Positions 11,322 through 24,563 of a stretch of DNA of 64,000 nt are shown piece by piece. The stretch lies in assembly GCF_016545825.1 (NCBI RefSeq), contig NC_052619.1:4045501-4109500 (forward strand). Reading direction: 5' to 3'. A program made the translations under genes and the position numbers. Positions within the stretch are counted from its first letter, which is position 1; the number at the start of each line of letters is the position of its first letter. The notes beneath the pieces were generated by a model. That model did not search any database. It saw nothing but the letters and a program-made list of their open reading frames with translations, and was not told the origin of the DNA. The stretch is from Eucalyptus grandis. Lineage: Eukaryota; Streptophyta; Magnoliopsida; Myrtales; Myrtaceae.

Positions 11322-11543
11322 ATGGCGGACTTCACGAAGACGATCCCTTGTTCTCCCACAATGCCACCACCATCTTGCATCCTTGTTTTCTTCACAGAAC
11401 CCGTCGTCCGAACCGCATCTGTCCATAGCTACACCTTCCATTCGCCACCATCAATCCTTCATTCCACAGCTTCAGAAGGATCACCTGCTTTCCTCCTCCT
11501 CCTCTTCATCATCATCATTTTCAACGTGACAAAGAGGTCATGA
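11322..11543 (+). other. Upstream ORF overlapping the chosen PRUNE-like start
   Basis: ATG 11322 opens a 73-codon frame whose TGA (11541-11543) overlaps the chosen main ATG (11540-11542) as ATGA. The frame is proline/serine-rich, then hydrophobic, and is not recognised. A second frame over the same DNA (Ser-rich, ending at about 11527) and the main frame (open back to about 11432 but without ATG) are also plausible. A small indel in the TCC/TCA repeat near 11490-11520 could therefore have broken a longer N-terminus. Either a real overlapping uORF or a frame disruption would explain this. Confidence 0.4.
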
Positions 11544-13974
11544 GGTCTCCGGATGACATTCTGCCACCTCAAGGGGTACGATATCTCGAATTAGCAAGCG
11601 GTGCTCATGCTTTTTGAATTGTCGATGAGACATCTAGGTGGTTTAGCTTTCTTTGTGGAAGATGGTTCATCATCAGAATTTAGCTTTTGAACACTTAAAG
11701 AATGCTGCGTTTGGCTTACCCTGGAGTTTGGCTCGCTCTTCGGATTTTAGTACTCGGTTGTTGTGCTCAGGGAGCAGCTCAAAGTTTCTCGTATTATCAT
11801 GTGTAATGTATTGAAGAAAGCTGAAGATTCATGTTTTGTTTAATGAACTTTTTCTCTCTGAGAGTGTTTGGAATGTGTGGTATGTCTTCATCTGATGTCA
11901 ATTTTTGCAGTGACATAAAGTATTCCCATGACAGCCATTTTTACAATAATCTTGATATGTCATGAGACACTGATGCCTATAAATCTCTGTAAGTCGTACT
12001 TTTGCTGTTTGGAACAGCTCTTGGATGCTTAATGAATCCTAACGTTCTGGTTGTTTTCTTTTAATTTCATATCAAATGTAGCGGTCTGTCTTTGTTATGA
12101 ATAGATGGCTATTCATCCTCATGGGGGTCAAGAATCAGTCTCTGTTATTTTGATGCAGTAGTAAACGAAACTTCATTGATTTATATTAATCATGGAATTA
12201 TTCTTGTGGGTCTTAAATTCTAACCTGGTACGAAATCTTGTATCTCTTTATTTTTAGGAGCCACACGTTCATTCTCGAGAGAATCCATTCTTCAATGGTC
12301 TGTTGAGAGGTGATACAAGATCCATTGGCATGGATTCTGCATTTGAATTTCCAGTAAGTGGTAGCGGTCAAAGCCTTTCTCGATCAGCATCTGATATTGG
12401 GAATACAAGAGGCAGAAACTTTGTATTGGATGCATCTAAACATGTTGCAGATTTTCCAGAAGAGGATTCATTTTCTGATGTTCTTGAGCCCTTTGCGTTG
12501 CCTTCATCTGGATTAAAGTCAAAAGATGCCAGATCAACATCACTTTCTTTCCAAAGTGTTCAGTCAGATTCGAGCATTGGCTTGGATGATCAAACTGGTT
12601 CACCAGAGTCAAATTCTTGTTTAAATGAAGAATGGGAAAATTTTCATGTATTAGATTTTTCACAGAGATCCTTTGCTGAAAGAAAATCCTCCCAGTTGAG
12701 GGTTCCACTTCCCCAGTCAGCAGCTTCATTTTATAATGGTGTTTCCCCACTGATGGAAATTGTGGAATCCTGTCAAGGAATTGAAAGGCTGAATCTATAT
12801 CTTAAAGAGAGAAGGGATGATGTCAGTGCTGGTGTTCCGGGAAGGTTCTTACATGCTGTGATAGGGCAAGATAGTTCTGGTGAGCAGTAGCTGCTCTAGT
12901 CAATGCAATTCCTCTTTTAGTGATTGCATAATATACTTGTGAATCATATTCAACTTTATACAGATGTTGGGTCCTTGGCTGCCACAATCATGTATGCTTT
13001 CTACTTGACCGAAACACTTGGTGATGACCAAATTTGCACAGTGCCTGTTATCAACATGAGGAGAGCCGACTTTAGTTCCCATGTTGATCTCAAATGGTTG
13101 CTTCATTCGTGTCAAATTGATGAGGCATCTTTGGTCTTTATTGATGAGGTATTTTTCAGATCCGGTTTCTCTAAAATGTATATTCTGTTGATTAACATTG
13201 AAATTAATGCTGCATCATCATCAAAATATAAGAAGCAAAACCTTCATATTTTGAACTTGCTGATCTTAGTGTACATGCTTTGCGGATACCTGTATGTTTG
13301 TTATTCAAGAAAGAAAAATGTGAGGCAATAAATACTTAAATCGTTTGTTATTACGTTGAAAGTAAGAAATACATAGCTTTACACATAGGAAATAGTTATT
13401 TCAATTCCTGATGACTTTCCCCATTTTCCTCTCTCATGTCTGGTAATTTATCAGAGAATGCAGTTGCATTTGCATACTTACCCTGTGTCAAATTAACCAA
13501 CATTTTTTGCTGTCCTGGACCATCAAGCAGATTGACTTGTCCTACTATGATCTCTATGGTAGTCTGAAGCTTGTTCTGGTTAATGGCCACAAGATACCTC
13601 TCAAACAAGAGGTAACATTCAATACCATTCTGTAACTTTTCACTTCATTGCTTAAAAATGATAGATTATTCATTGTCATCCTGGATTTAGGCCTTAAAGG
13701 AGGCTGTTGTTGAAATCTTCAGTTGCAGAAAGGTGATAATCTTTGCTTACTCTGGTTCTACTTGAGCAAGTGTAATAGTTAATCCAACAATATTTCTATG
13801 TCTCAATTTTGCTCTTATTTAATTCTATGCAGGGTGAATCCGTGTATCCTTGGGTGAGGGATGTGACTTTTGCACAGGTAATATACTGCGCATTAACTTT
13901 GCACAATCTTACATCATAAATATCATAGTTCATTACAAGTCTATAAAGGTTTGCAAGATTGTGTTTTTCTGGTC

Positions 13975-14007
<33 letters not shown>

Positions 14008-17000
14008 AGTGCGGCTTTAACTTTTTGAGGCTGTGAATACTCTTGGCCTCTTAGATTTATTTTTACTTTCTAATGGATTATGGCTTATTATATATAATTC
14101 AAACGAGGAATGTTTTGAATTTAAAGTCATTTCATGCAATAGTATAATATTCTCAACAATGACTATTTTTTGAACCAAAAGCTATGAACCATGAGGATAG
14201 ATTATTGGAGGCAGTCGACAAAAATAGTGCTAGTATTTTCTTCTTTTGCTGTGGTAGGCAATGGAATGCTGGCAAACTAGCTAACTCCTGCCCGATATTT
14301 AGTTCCATATCCTGAACAAATACTTAGGAAGAAGTGCAGCAACTTATTCATGGAGTGTAGATGAGTCCTAAAACTTGATCAAAGACGTAAGTTGTAAAAC
14401 TGTTTAATGGTTCTGTCCACTTGTGATATTCGGTGGAGCAAAATGGCTGAAAATACTTGATTTAAATGTTGTAAAATCCAAACGACCAACCACAATGTTT
14501 TAGAACTTATCTTTACTTCAAGTAACAGTTCTCAGACTTCTGGTCCAGGACAGTATAACAACTTCAGCATATTGATGGATAGACTATCCCCTTCAAAGAC
14601 CTAAATCAATGTGCTGTGATGTCCATGAATGCTAGAGGAAATAGACTATTTGTTCACTCTTGCTGAACACTAAGTTGAATATGGTTGTCCGCTTTGGCTA
14701 AGTCATAACTATCTTGCATTTCCTTTTTATTTTTCCTAACAATTATGAAGTGTAAAAGAATTGGAAAGAATCATCTGTGTTTATTTTATCTGTTTAAGAT
14801 ATAGATGAAGGGATAGGTTTGCATATAAATTGCTAGGACTGCGTTAGTGACGAGGAGTTCATGGATAAGTGATCGTGTCTTGCTTGAGTACTGCTTAAGA
14901 TTATGAAAGGGCAATTATGTGACAATTTTCCACAAAAGTTACTTTTTCAAAGGATTTCTCTCCATATAGAACTTTTAGATGCTTACCACCACGTATGCTC
15001 ATGTGTTTGCCAAAATACTTTTACTCGTGTGTGCTTACAGAATAGTGGCATTGAATAGCATTTTCTATCTCCATAGACTCAGGCATATCTAAGCCCATAA
15101 AATTTTAATGTATGACCCCCAATGCACGAGTCTGCCTCAATATATAAAATAAGTGTGACCTCTTTATTATTCTCTTGCAGGACTGCTCCAGCTGCACTCT
15201 TCTGGCCGAGAAGTTTGCACTGAACTTTCCTCAGATTTTGGCTGGGCGAGGATTCAGTAGACTTTTGGTATGTCATGTTGGTGAACTATGAAGTGCTCAT
15301 GATTCATGATTTCTTTCCTGTTGGTTGTTTCATGTGATTCCATCTTTTACAAGCTGAAACATAGATTAATATATTGAGATGCAATATCATGTGCTCAAAA
15401 CATTTTTGATGATCAGTTGGCCATTGAGTTGACTAATATTCCTTAGGAGACCACTTTTCAATGGTCCAGCCTTGAATCCTCGATCACCACCACCTCCTCA
15501 AAGTGCTTCTCTGATCTGATCATACAAAAACCCACCCGTCCTCTGGTTAGGACCATGCTGTGGAACAATATTTCTCACAAATGGCAATACTGATTCCTAA
15601 TGAGAAATTGTTCTGCACACCTGGAAAGAACGAGAAGGGTTGCTGACTTTCAAGTGCACATTCTCTAGCTTCCTCTTGAGTTAATTTATTAGTCTGTTAA
15701 ATTTCCAAAGTATTTTTTTTTCTGGATGCAAGCTATCAGGAATTCTCTTGGATACTGCAAACCTGTCTCTCCCTCATTGTACCTCCAAAGACAAGTACAT
15801 GGCCACATTGTTAATAAATGGTGCGGGTCGCTTCGGTTGTGATGGTCTTTATCAGATATGTAAGTTCCAAGTCCTTTGCAATACAGCTTGGTAGTAAAGC
15901 CTCTTCCTCGCCGTTTTATATCCGGAACTGGAATGCATCTTCTGCAGTGAGGTACAAGATGTACGATGTATCAGATCTTAAAGTAACAGAAATCTTGCGC
16001 AAGGACTTCAAGAAGTGGACTAGAATAGGTCAGGACTTTCTACCGTTTTTATAATTCTTGACTTGTATGTGAACTACCAATATGTAGATTATACATACAT
16101 GAGATCGAATCATTTTTTCAACTAATGCAAGGTGGGTTTTGCTATCATGTAGAGATTAATTCTCTGACTGCTGCCATATCTGCAACTGAGCTGGGATTAT
16201 TGAGCTCCATCGTTTATTCAATCATTTATCTGGATTGGGTGCATGAATAAATTCATCTCATTTTGGCTAATCTTAGAGCTGTCAGCAGAAATGAGTTTCT
16301 GGGAAGAAGTCTCTTTGAGACTAATTGTAAGGATTTCAGAGTGCTTCCTGACATGGACTTAAAGATGCAGCAGCTCGGACAACAGAGGCCGGCATAGTCT
16401 ATATTTGATTTCAAATGTGGAATAAATTGGTTGATGCAATATTCATAAGTCATATAGTTCTTTTTTTTCCTTTCATGTTCCCCATTGGATTGCCTCGAAA
16501 TTTATGCTAGTGAGTTGTTTATTTATGGCCTTGATGATTGCATTCTTCTTTAATTGTTTTACCAGGCAATCCAGATACTGCTGGTTTACGATTTTCAGTG
16601 TCGCATGTTGGGATGAGTTCCATTGGTATGCCAGTTGGCCAACTTCTTGATCGTGAGGATTCTTCAACCCAAGAAATTAAACTCTTCCAACGTAAGAGAT
16701 GAAATCTTGTTCATAGTGATATATCTCTCTCAAATGATATGGATTTTCACTGCATTGAGATCTGTTCACCTTGCCATGATGCGAATTAATCCCGTTTTTC
16801 CAAGTAGTTCAAGTTTTTCTTGAAGATGCCTTATAAGAAACAAAAAGAGCAACCCACCTCCCAAATGAAAGTTCAGATGTTGTTTGTCATTTCTAGTTAG
16901 AATTGCTTGTAAAGTAGAGATTCAATGTTCATAAATCTAAACTCTCAAAGAGAAATCAAATTGTCTTTTTTTTTGTTGCAACACGTTAATGATCACAGTC

Positions 17001-20000
17001 ATATCCTGGTTGCAAACATTTTTTAATACTCCTCATCCCCTAGATTTCAGAAATAGAGTAATCTATGAGGCCATTGCTCAGTTTCTTTTTTAATATACCT
17101 AAGCATTTAAGTTTCAATAAAACTGGAATCTATTACTGGCCAGTTCAGTATCACCAACAAATTTGCTGCTTTTGGATTGAGTATGATTCTTCTGCGTGGA
17201 ATCTTTCCTTGTCTTCACTGTCCTTGGTGTTTTCTTTTTTCCTTGTGCATTCCAATTTTGTTCTTTTACCTATTTATAACAGAGTTTCTTTTCTAACCAA
17301 GTATTCTTGTGTCGCGCAAATAGGTTAAGTTATGCTTATCCAGTTGCGGAAGAAACTTCTTCTAGTAGGTGAATCTGTCCTTCAAGCTAACGTTGCTACA
17401 TAACTATGAGTAAGATAATAAAGAAAAGGGATTAACTGCATTGCTGTGTGATAACTGATGAGGCATTGCCTTTCTGGCAATCTGGGTGGACTCCATCAGC
17501 AACTGGGGCCTTATCTTGCTTTGTAGGGTATACTGCAGTCCAGTAGTTCAGATTTGTAAGTCTATGTTCAAATTTTGCTGGAAAAGAGAATCTGCAGAGC
17601 AGTCTTGAGCTCAAGAAAAGAGTGCTAACCTATTGATTTAATCACACAATTCTCTCATGATAGATTAACCAAAAACAACAACTATAGTTTCAACAAAATA
17701 AACAACATACGGAAATTAACCAAGTCTTTTCCTACTAAGTAGGTTCATCAAACGAATTTTTTCTTTTTGCCAGTGCTTACTTATTGGTGTCATATCCTTC
17801 AAAAATCTTTAGGGTCTGAGCCCGGAGTCCCAATCTCCAAAGGTTTTGACAAACAACCGATGTTTTGCACACTAAAATTCCTTCCATATCCTCATCCTGA
17901 ACTGCCTTAGTAGACAGATTGAGTTCCACTAGGTGCAACAGTCTCAATTTCTTTGAAAATGTTAGCTGCAGATTGCGCATTGTTGTACTCTTTACCATTT
18001 TAGTGATAATGATTACTCACAGAATCGCCAATTCCACAACATATTGTTCTTGCCTATGCTATGTCTACAACTAATAAAAACTGAGAGACCCATTATGGAG
18101 TTGTTTTGTAGTGCATAGGCAACATGTTTCTTGTCATGTATCTGGACCTAATTATCGCTAATTTCCTGCAGGGACAGGGATCATTTGATTTTTTTTGCCT
18201 TGCTTGAACATTGAATTGGGTGTTATATACATGGATACTAAAATCTAAAATATCATGGATATTTCACCAAAGTGGATATTAATCTAAAGCTTGTTTCAAA
18301 TGAGTGTGCATTGTTAATTTTTGTTGTTGGATTTGGCAGTCTTACAGTTTGTTCTGTTTTGTGAAATTTCAGAACTGGAGAAACTGCGGGTACTCACGAT
18401 TGTTTCAGGGTATTATGACGTAGACAAGAACTTCAAGGTTTGTTGTTATTGTTTGGTTGCATACCACGTGCAAATGGTTGTTGTCATTGTAGGTTGTATG
18501 AAAGATAATTTGGGTGACAATGATGTGGGATGGCGAGTCCCAAGAAAGAATAGATCATTAGACTTCACATTTAAAGATTCCTAAGCATCATATCTAGGGT
18601 TTCTTAATCATCATGCCTAAGAGAAGAATTGCATCATGCAATCACAAAGCAGATACTTGCAAAAATCAATATCATTTATTTTGAAAAAGAATAAAGTATA
18701 CAAGTATATATACTCTCTAATCCTAGTTGGATTACGAAACCTCAAAATGAGAAATATATAGGAAACTACTACAAAAGGTAATACAGTATCCTTTCTAGAA
18801 TAGAATAAGGAAACTGAATGGAATCCTAATAGTATTCAAATCCTGGTGGATGAATTTAGTAATTAAACTTGAAGAAGAATCTTGGTCCTTTTAGCACTCT
18901 TGTTTGAGGTGCAAAGTCTAGCTTCCCCAAAACCATGTAGAAACATCAATATTTGAACAAATATTGTTTTGCATGGATTCATCAGCTACTTTAACCATTT
19001 TGAAGACATTTTTCATTCATTTTTGTGTTCTGGAGCTTTCTCTACAATCAATCAATAGGAGTCAATTGAAAGTTGAACTGTTCAATGGAAGAATGTCTTC
19101 GCTCACTTTATAATTACACTGGTATGTGTACAAAATAAAAATGTGAGCTACTTGACTGGCTGTAGAAACAGCGAGTTATTAGAACTGTCATTATCATCCT
19201 TGATATTGAGGAGACCATCAACACTTTTTCTCTGTTGACATCCAATACATTGTTTCCTTTGGTGAACAGTTTCCTTCCAGATGTTATTATGCTACTGTTA
19301 GATCATTCCATGTAGGTAGTATATGCATTCTCTCAGTGCCTTATATATATTTGGTCTTATTGGACCAAAAAGCCTAAGTTTTGAGGTTGGGTTTTTCTTA
19401 ATATGGTATAAGAGTCAGGTCTCAATTCTTCATGCCCAATTTGATTTTTAATTCAGGTTTGTTTCTTGTTTGTCGTTTTCCCCATTTGTTGTCTCATTCT
19501 CACATGAGAAAAGGTTTCCCTCATGAATGAGAGAATGCGTCTTACTTTCCAATCTTCACCTTCCTTTGTAGAAGATATAGCCAAGACCATCATTTTAACT
19601 TACTTTTAGGTGAATGGAGTTGTCTGTATGAACAATGTTGCACTTGGTTGAGAAGAATACACGCATTTGAGAAATTCTTGCTGATATTCTGACACATATC
19701 TCCATTATTGTTAATTTAGCTAAAATAATTTTTGCCCTCTTCAGAGGGAAATCCTTGTCTCTGCTGAATCTGTTGAACTAAAGAAGAATCTTCTGCATTT
19801 TTTCAATTCAAACGCCTCCCAGCTGCCCCTGAAAGTTCTGCCACTACCAGGTCAGTATACATCTGTTATTAACTTGTTCAGGATCTTGAGATAAGCACAA
19901 TGATTTCAATATCAATTTGCCAAGAAGGGACTTTGCAAATTTGACAATCCCAAATATTAATATGTTAATGTAGGATGTATGAAATTGACAGACATCTATA

Positions 20001-20310
20001 TATAAGGTCAAACATTATATAAATCTCAGTGTATCGACTTGTTGCACAGACATCTCTAATGAAACAATTAACTGATCCTGACGGATGGAGTCTGAATTGA
20101 TTTGTTTCAACTTTATATGCATCTACCACTATCATACCAGTTCCTGTCAAAAAGTCTCCATTTTGTGTGTAATAAAGCTTCTTGATTGACTGAAAAGTTT
20201 GCCATGCAGGTCTAAGAAATGAGATGAGTGCTTTTGAGATTAATAAGTTCACAACAAGGAAAAACGTTGAACGGTTGCTGGAAGAATTTGGCAACACGTT
20301 AAAAGGCTAA
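11540..20310 (+). CDS. PRUNE-like DHH/DHHA2 protein, probable pseudoenzyme
   Basis: Thirteen exons: 11540-11575, 12258-12879, 12964-13148, 13531-13611, 13691-13732, 13833-13877, 15181-15267, 15733-15859, 15948-16028, 16566-16691, 18373-18437, 19745-19850, 20210-20310. They total 1704 nt (567 aa) with every phase closing. Residues 1 to about 205 are Ser-rich and specific. The remainder aligns with animal PRUNE exopolyphosphatases: HAVIGQDSSDVGSLAAT (DxD region), FIDEIDL (280-284), LVLVNGH (DHH position, 299-301), ILLDTANL (Asp373), then a DHHA2 domain with KMYDVSDLKVTEILRKDFK and IVSGYYD. DHH reads NGH and DxD reads DVG, so two metal ligands are changed and activity is doubtful. The start is uncertain: ATG 11540 is chosen because it continues the exon-2 frame. 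Cytosolic location and function are unknown. Confidence 0.85.
13977..14006. repeat. 30-base poly-T in PRUNE-like intron 6
   Basis: The run lies just left of the point (about 14015) where similarity to the second copy at 57206 begins. A T-rich stretch also occupies the corresponding position in copy 2 (57173-57198). Confidence 0.9.
18590..18850. repeat. Possible Copia LTR remnant in intron 11
   Basis: The stretch around TATACAAGTATATATACTCTC and TCCTAGTTGGATTACG has the feel of plant Copia LTR termini. It is absent from the second copy, whose sequence breaks off at the equivalent of 18584. I found no matching partner LTR or target duplication, so this is weak. Confidence 0.25.
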
Positions 20311-20496
20311 TGTGGCTGTACGGATGAACATTTTGTCATACCAGGAATGCACCTGCTCAGGAGCTTCGCGCAGACTGAACTCACAAAAAAATCTACACAA
20401 GAATGAAGGGGAAATGGAAAATGCGGATTTCGAAGAAAAGTGGTTTCTTTTGTTGTTTTTGTTACATATCATACTTTCAAAGAACACAACTTAAAA

Positions 20497-22930
20497 AGTT
20501 TCTCTCAAGCTGATGTGTAAATGTCTATCACGCCCAACTTAGTGATGAGAGACTCGAAGCTAGGTCTGAACAATTTCTTTGTAAAACCATTAGTTATTTG
20601 TTGTGTTGTTGGCATAAATGGCATACAAATAGCTCCTGCATCAATCTTCTCCTTGACAAAGTGTCTATCAATCTCAACATGCTTACTTCTGTCATGTTGC
20701 ACTAGATTATGTGCAATATTGATTGCTGCCTTGTTGTCACAATACAACTTCATAGGCATTTTCACTGATACTTGAAGTTCTTCCAGTACTTATGTTAGTC
20801 ACAACATCTCACAAATCCTATGGGCCATTGCTTCGTATTTCACTTCTATATTTCTTTGTGCCACCACATTCTGTTTCTTCCTTTGCCAAGTAACCAAGTT
20901 TCCCCGTACATATGTACAATATCCAAATGTCGATCTTCTGTTAGTAATTAACCTTGCTTACTCTATATTCATGTATGCTTCAATCCTCTATTAAGTAGAC
21001 ATTTTGAATAGCAGACCTATTCCAAGTGTGCTTCTTTTATCTCTACACACACCTGTTCTAGGTGTGCTCTTCCTTTTTGCCACCGCATTTTGTTAAGGTG
21101 TTAGCATGAGAACTTTGATGCACAATTCCATTTCCAAAGAAAAACTATTCCAAAATTTTATTGAAATATTCTTTCTCACTGTCACTGTATTTGTGCTTGG
21201 AATTGTTCTGTATTATGATGTGAAATTTTTTGAAAACAGTTCTACTTCAGATTTCTCCTTTAACAAGTATACCCAAGTCACACTCGTGTGATCATCAATA
21301 ATTATAACGAATTATTTCTTTTAAGATGTATGAATTTTAGATTGACCCCAAACATCACTATGAATTGAGGAGAATGGTTTCGACAGCTTATAGCTTTGTG
21401 AGGGAAAGTTGGTGTAATGATGTTTGGCTAATTCACATAATTCACTCTGAAATGAGGATTGACTTTTATTGAAAAACAACTTTGGGAACAAGAACTTCAA
21501 ATATTGAAAATTTCGGATAAACTAAAATAAAATGTCATAGCACAATATCACCATCCTTATTAAAATAAACATATTTGAAACAATTACCCTGAACTTATTT
21601 ATTTGAGCTTGTTCCATCCTTAGAAAAATAAAGTCCTTCACTCTCTCTAGCATTGCCAATCATCCTCCCAGATATCACATCCTACAATTCACAATGAGAT
21701 GAGAAAAAATCAGCTTGACATTTTTTATCAGAGATTATTTTACTAATGGGTAGTAAATTACAAGATAGCTTTGGGACAAAAAGAAAATTATGAAATGAAA
21801 GGGCTAGCGAGAGCTTGATATGTCCTGAAAGAGAAACATACACAATTGTGATTTCTTTATTATTTCGTGCACACAGACTATAGGTAAAAAAGAGTTTATC
21901 ATATGATCGGTTGCTCCTGAATCTACGTGGAAAGAATAAGAAAAATAATTACCTTTGTGGGCAAAAGAACAAGATGGAATTGGAGGAGGTTGTGGAGATT
22001 CAAGGAGTTTATATAGGTGCTCTAACTTTTCCTTTGTGAATGGAACCGAATCTAACTTAATTTGCTCTTCCTCATTTATCATTTGGAATGTGCGACCATT
22101 ACTACTGCTCCTCCTCTTCCAACCTTCTTTCTTCCAGTTTTGTGGTTTCCCATGAATATTCCAACAGGTCTCTTTAGTATGCCGTGGTTTCTTGCAATGT
22201 TCATACCATGGTTTCTTCCACCCGCTTTCCTCAAAATCAGCCCCCCAAGATACAAATGCATAAATTTTCGGATATAGAACTGACACTTGTTTCCAAATCA
22301 CGTGTCATGATTCACCTTCGAGATTCCCCCCTTCTAACTTCCGAGAAAACATCGCCGATGGGTGGCAGAAGCTTTCGGTTGACGATTTTGCCTCTCACCT
22401 CATCCAAGCTTCGATTAGGTCCTGCTAGAATCACGTATACTCTATCGTTCTCTTCTCTCCTCATTTATCTCTTGCGATCAGCTAGGCTTTCCCATGTATC
22501 ATCATAGCATTGATCTAATTCCTGCCGCAAGGTCACAATCTCATTGTAGTAAATGGTGATCTCACAATCCCCTTGCTTTGATTACCATAGTTCTGTCTTT
22601 CGTTCAAAAAGCTGGGAAGAATTTTCCAGATCGTAATATGTTTCTCTCACAATGTCCCACACATCTTTAGTGGTCGGAAGAAATAGACGTGGTTTTCCAA
22701 TTGCAGGCTCCGTAGATTTGATCAGCCAAGCAATCGCCAAGGAGTTTAAGGATCTCCAAATCTCCCAATATAGATTGCTTTTTGCCGATTCCTTCACCTT
22801 GCCTGTCAAGTGGCCTAGCTTCCCTCTCCCATGAATTTGCTAGTTTCACCGATTGAGCCCACTCCAAATAATTTGGCCATTCAATTAGTGAACTGTTAAT
22901 GGTAGGTTGGAATTCTTGGAGAATCACTCT
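20497..22930 (-). mobile_element. Decayed Ty1/Copia retrotransposon fragment
   Basis: Read on the minus strand: gag (22927-22582, PTINSSLIEWPNYLEWAQSV), a CCHC-type zinc knuckle relic (about 22215-22170, HCKKPRHTKETC), the protease motif DSGATDHM (about 21925-21900), the start of integrase (about 21365-21260, IHSDVWG ... IDDHTR), then RNase H (20990-20505, YCDNKAAINIAHN). The rest of integrase and all of reverse transcriptase are missing, so the copy is internally deleted. Stops and frame changes occur throughout. No LTR pair was found. The same relic recurs at 63066-64000. Confidence 0.8.
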
Positions 22931-24555
22931 CCACCATTGCTCGATTGTGCAGGGAGATTAGTTGGGTTGTTCTTTGGGATGACACCTGAACGAGTGGCGT
23001 CTCTACTAGCTCTGGTCATCGCCGTTTTCATTGTTCTATTGGCCCCACCAAAAAAAAAGAAAAAAAAGAAAAAAAAAAGGCCAATAGATTTTGAAAAATG
23101 AAAACCAAAGAAACATAGAAAATAATAAATAAATAAAAAACAGAAGTGCCAGGTTGTTATGATGTTTTCCTTTTCTTCATTTTTTGGGCTTTATTTATTA
23201 CTTATTATTGTTTTAAATTTTTCACTTTTTTGTTTAACTTTTTTTTCCTTTTTTGTGACATGTTGCCAAGTCAACTCCACAAATTCTCAAAAATACTAAT
23301 AAGAGCCATGTGGGATTTTTGGTGTACGTGAGATTTTGTGAGATTATCGACAATTGTTCTAAAAGTTTAATATATAGCCATTCTATTACCCCATGCGCTT
23401 AGTTTGGTCTTTTTGAATAATTTAAGTGCGAATTTATTTAGTTGGAGCGACAACTGATGCTCGAAAAAATTTGAATTCAAGATCCAATTTTGATATTATG
23501 TAAGATTTTGTAAAGACCATCATCAACTATTATAAAAGCTTAAGCCGTTGGATTATCAACTATTATAAAAGCTTAAGCCATTGGATTAAGGCATAATTTA
23601 ATATTGAATTATTCTATCACTTTGTTAGCAAAATAGAGTAAATGGTTGCTAAATGACTTGATTGCAGCACATTCAAGGCGACTGAGATTTTTTTTTTATC
23701 GGTCCCACTTTACTTTTACTCTAATTTTCACTGTTAGATTTTTGCCTTATCTCCTTGCAGGCACACCCGGAACAAAAATAATCCCTATCCAATCCTCTTG
23801 AAAAAGTGAGGATTCGAACTTCTCACTTTCTCATTTTTGATGTGGAAAAGATGGTCATTAGAGCAATTATTTGGGTCATTTAATTTTCAGCCAACATTCA
23901 GGTCTTTTCGCGCAACAAATTTCCAGCAAATTCCTACCCAAGTTTGGCATAATAAAAAAAGAAGAAAAATTCCGATCCTGGCTGCTCTATCTCATTGCGT
24001 GTATTTATTGGTTGTCTTTCGAAAAGAAACATTTAACAGATGAACAACTTTGCTAGAGGTGGAAAAGGCATCACGGTGAAAACAATTCATATGAAATGAG
24101 AAGCAAAGTTCTTAAAACGTTGTACACGTTCAAAAAGAAAAAAAGAACTAAAACTTTTGGCCCATATTGCAATTAAAACCTAAATGATAAAAAAAATGCT
24201 TGGGAATTTAGTAAATCAAGTCATTCCAAGCATCACTCACTTAAATTAGTTAACTTGTGCCGTAAAAACCAATGTGGCATTTTTAAAATAATCTTACTAT
24301 ATTTATTGATTTTTTTTTCTTTTTTTGTGTGACATGTTGCCACATCGGCGCCACATATTCTCAAAAGTACTAACTAAAAGACACGTGGAATCTTTGGAGT
24401 CCTTTAATAGCAAATTCGAGTGAATGGTCATGGAAATGACTTGATTGCATCATATATAAGATGCTTAGGATTTAATTGCATTTTTTTTCAGACATCCAGG
24501 AGTTGATTGCAGTTTTTGGCAAACATTCATGTCCTTCCGTGCAAAAAATTCCCCA
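22931..24555. repeat. Upstream region with partial tandem duplication
   Basis: A segment at about 23250-24010 is repeated at about 24310-24563 and 25186-25270. Shared landmarks are a GTGACATGTTGCCA block, AAATGACTTGATTGCA, CAACATTCAGGTC/CAAACATTCATGTC, and AAATTCCTAYCCAAGTTTGG followed by TTCCGATC(C/T)TGGCTGC. The second copy is split by the inverted-repeat insertion at 24564. An A/G-rich tract lies at 23049-23080. No exon is recognised. Confidence 0.65.
23522..23587. repeat. Two-copy 33-bp tandem repeat
   Basis: Two adjacent 33-bp units (23522-23554 and 23555-23587), each starting ATCAACTATTATAAAAGCTT, differ at one base (CCGTT versus CCATT). Confidence 0.95.
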
Positions 24556-24563
24556 CAAATTCC

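Noticed and set aside
13396..13608. Minus-strand frame over PRUNE-like exon 4
   Set aside because: It is a shadow of the conserved plus-strand exon (IDLSYYDLYGSLKLVLVNGH).
15818..16054. Single open frame across PRUNE-like exons 8 and 9
   Set aside because: It reads through intron 8 in another frame; spliced exons 15733-15859 and 15948-16028 give the conserved protein.
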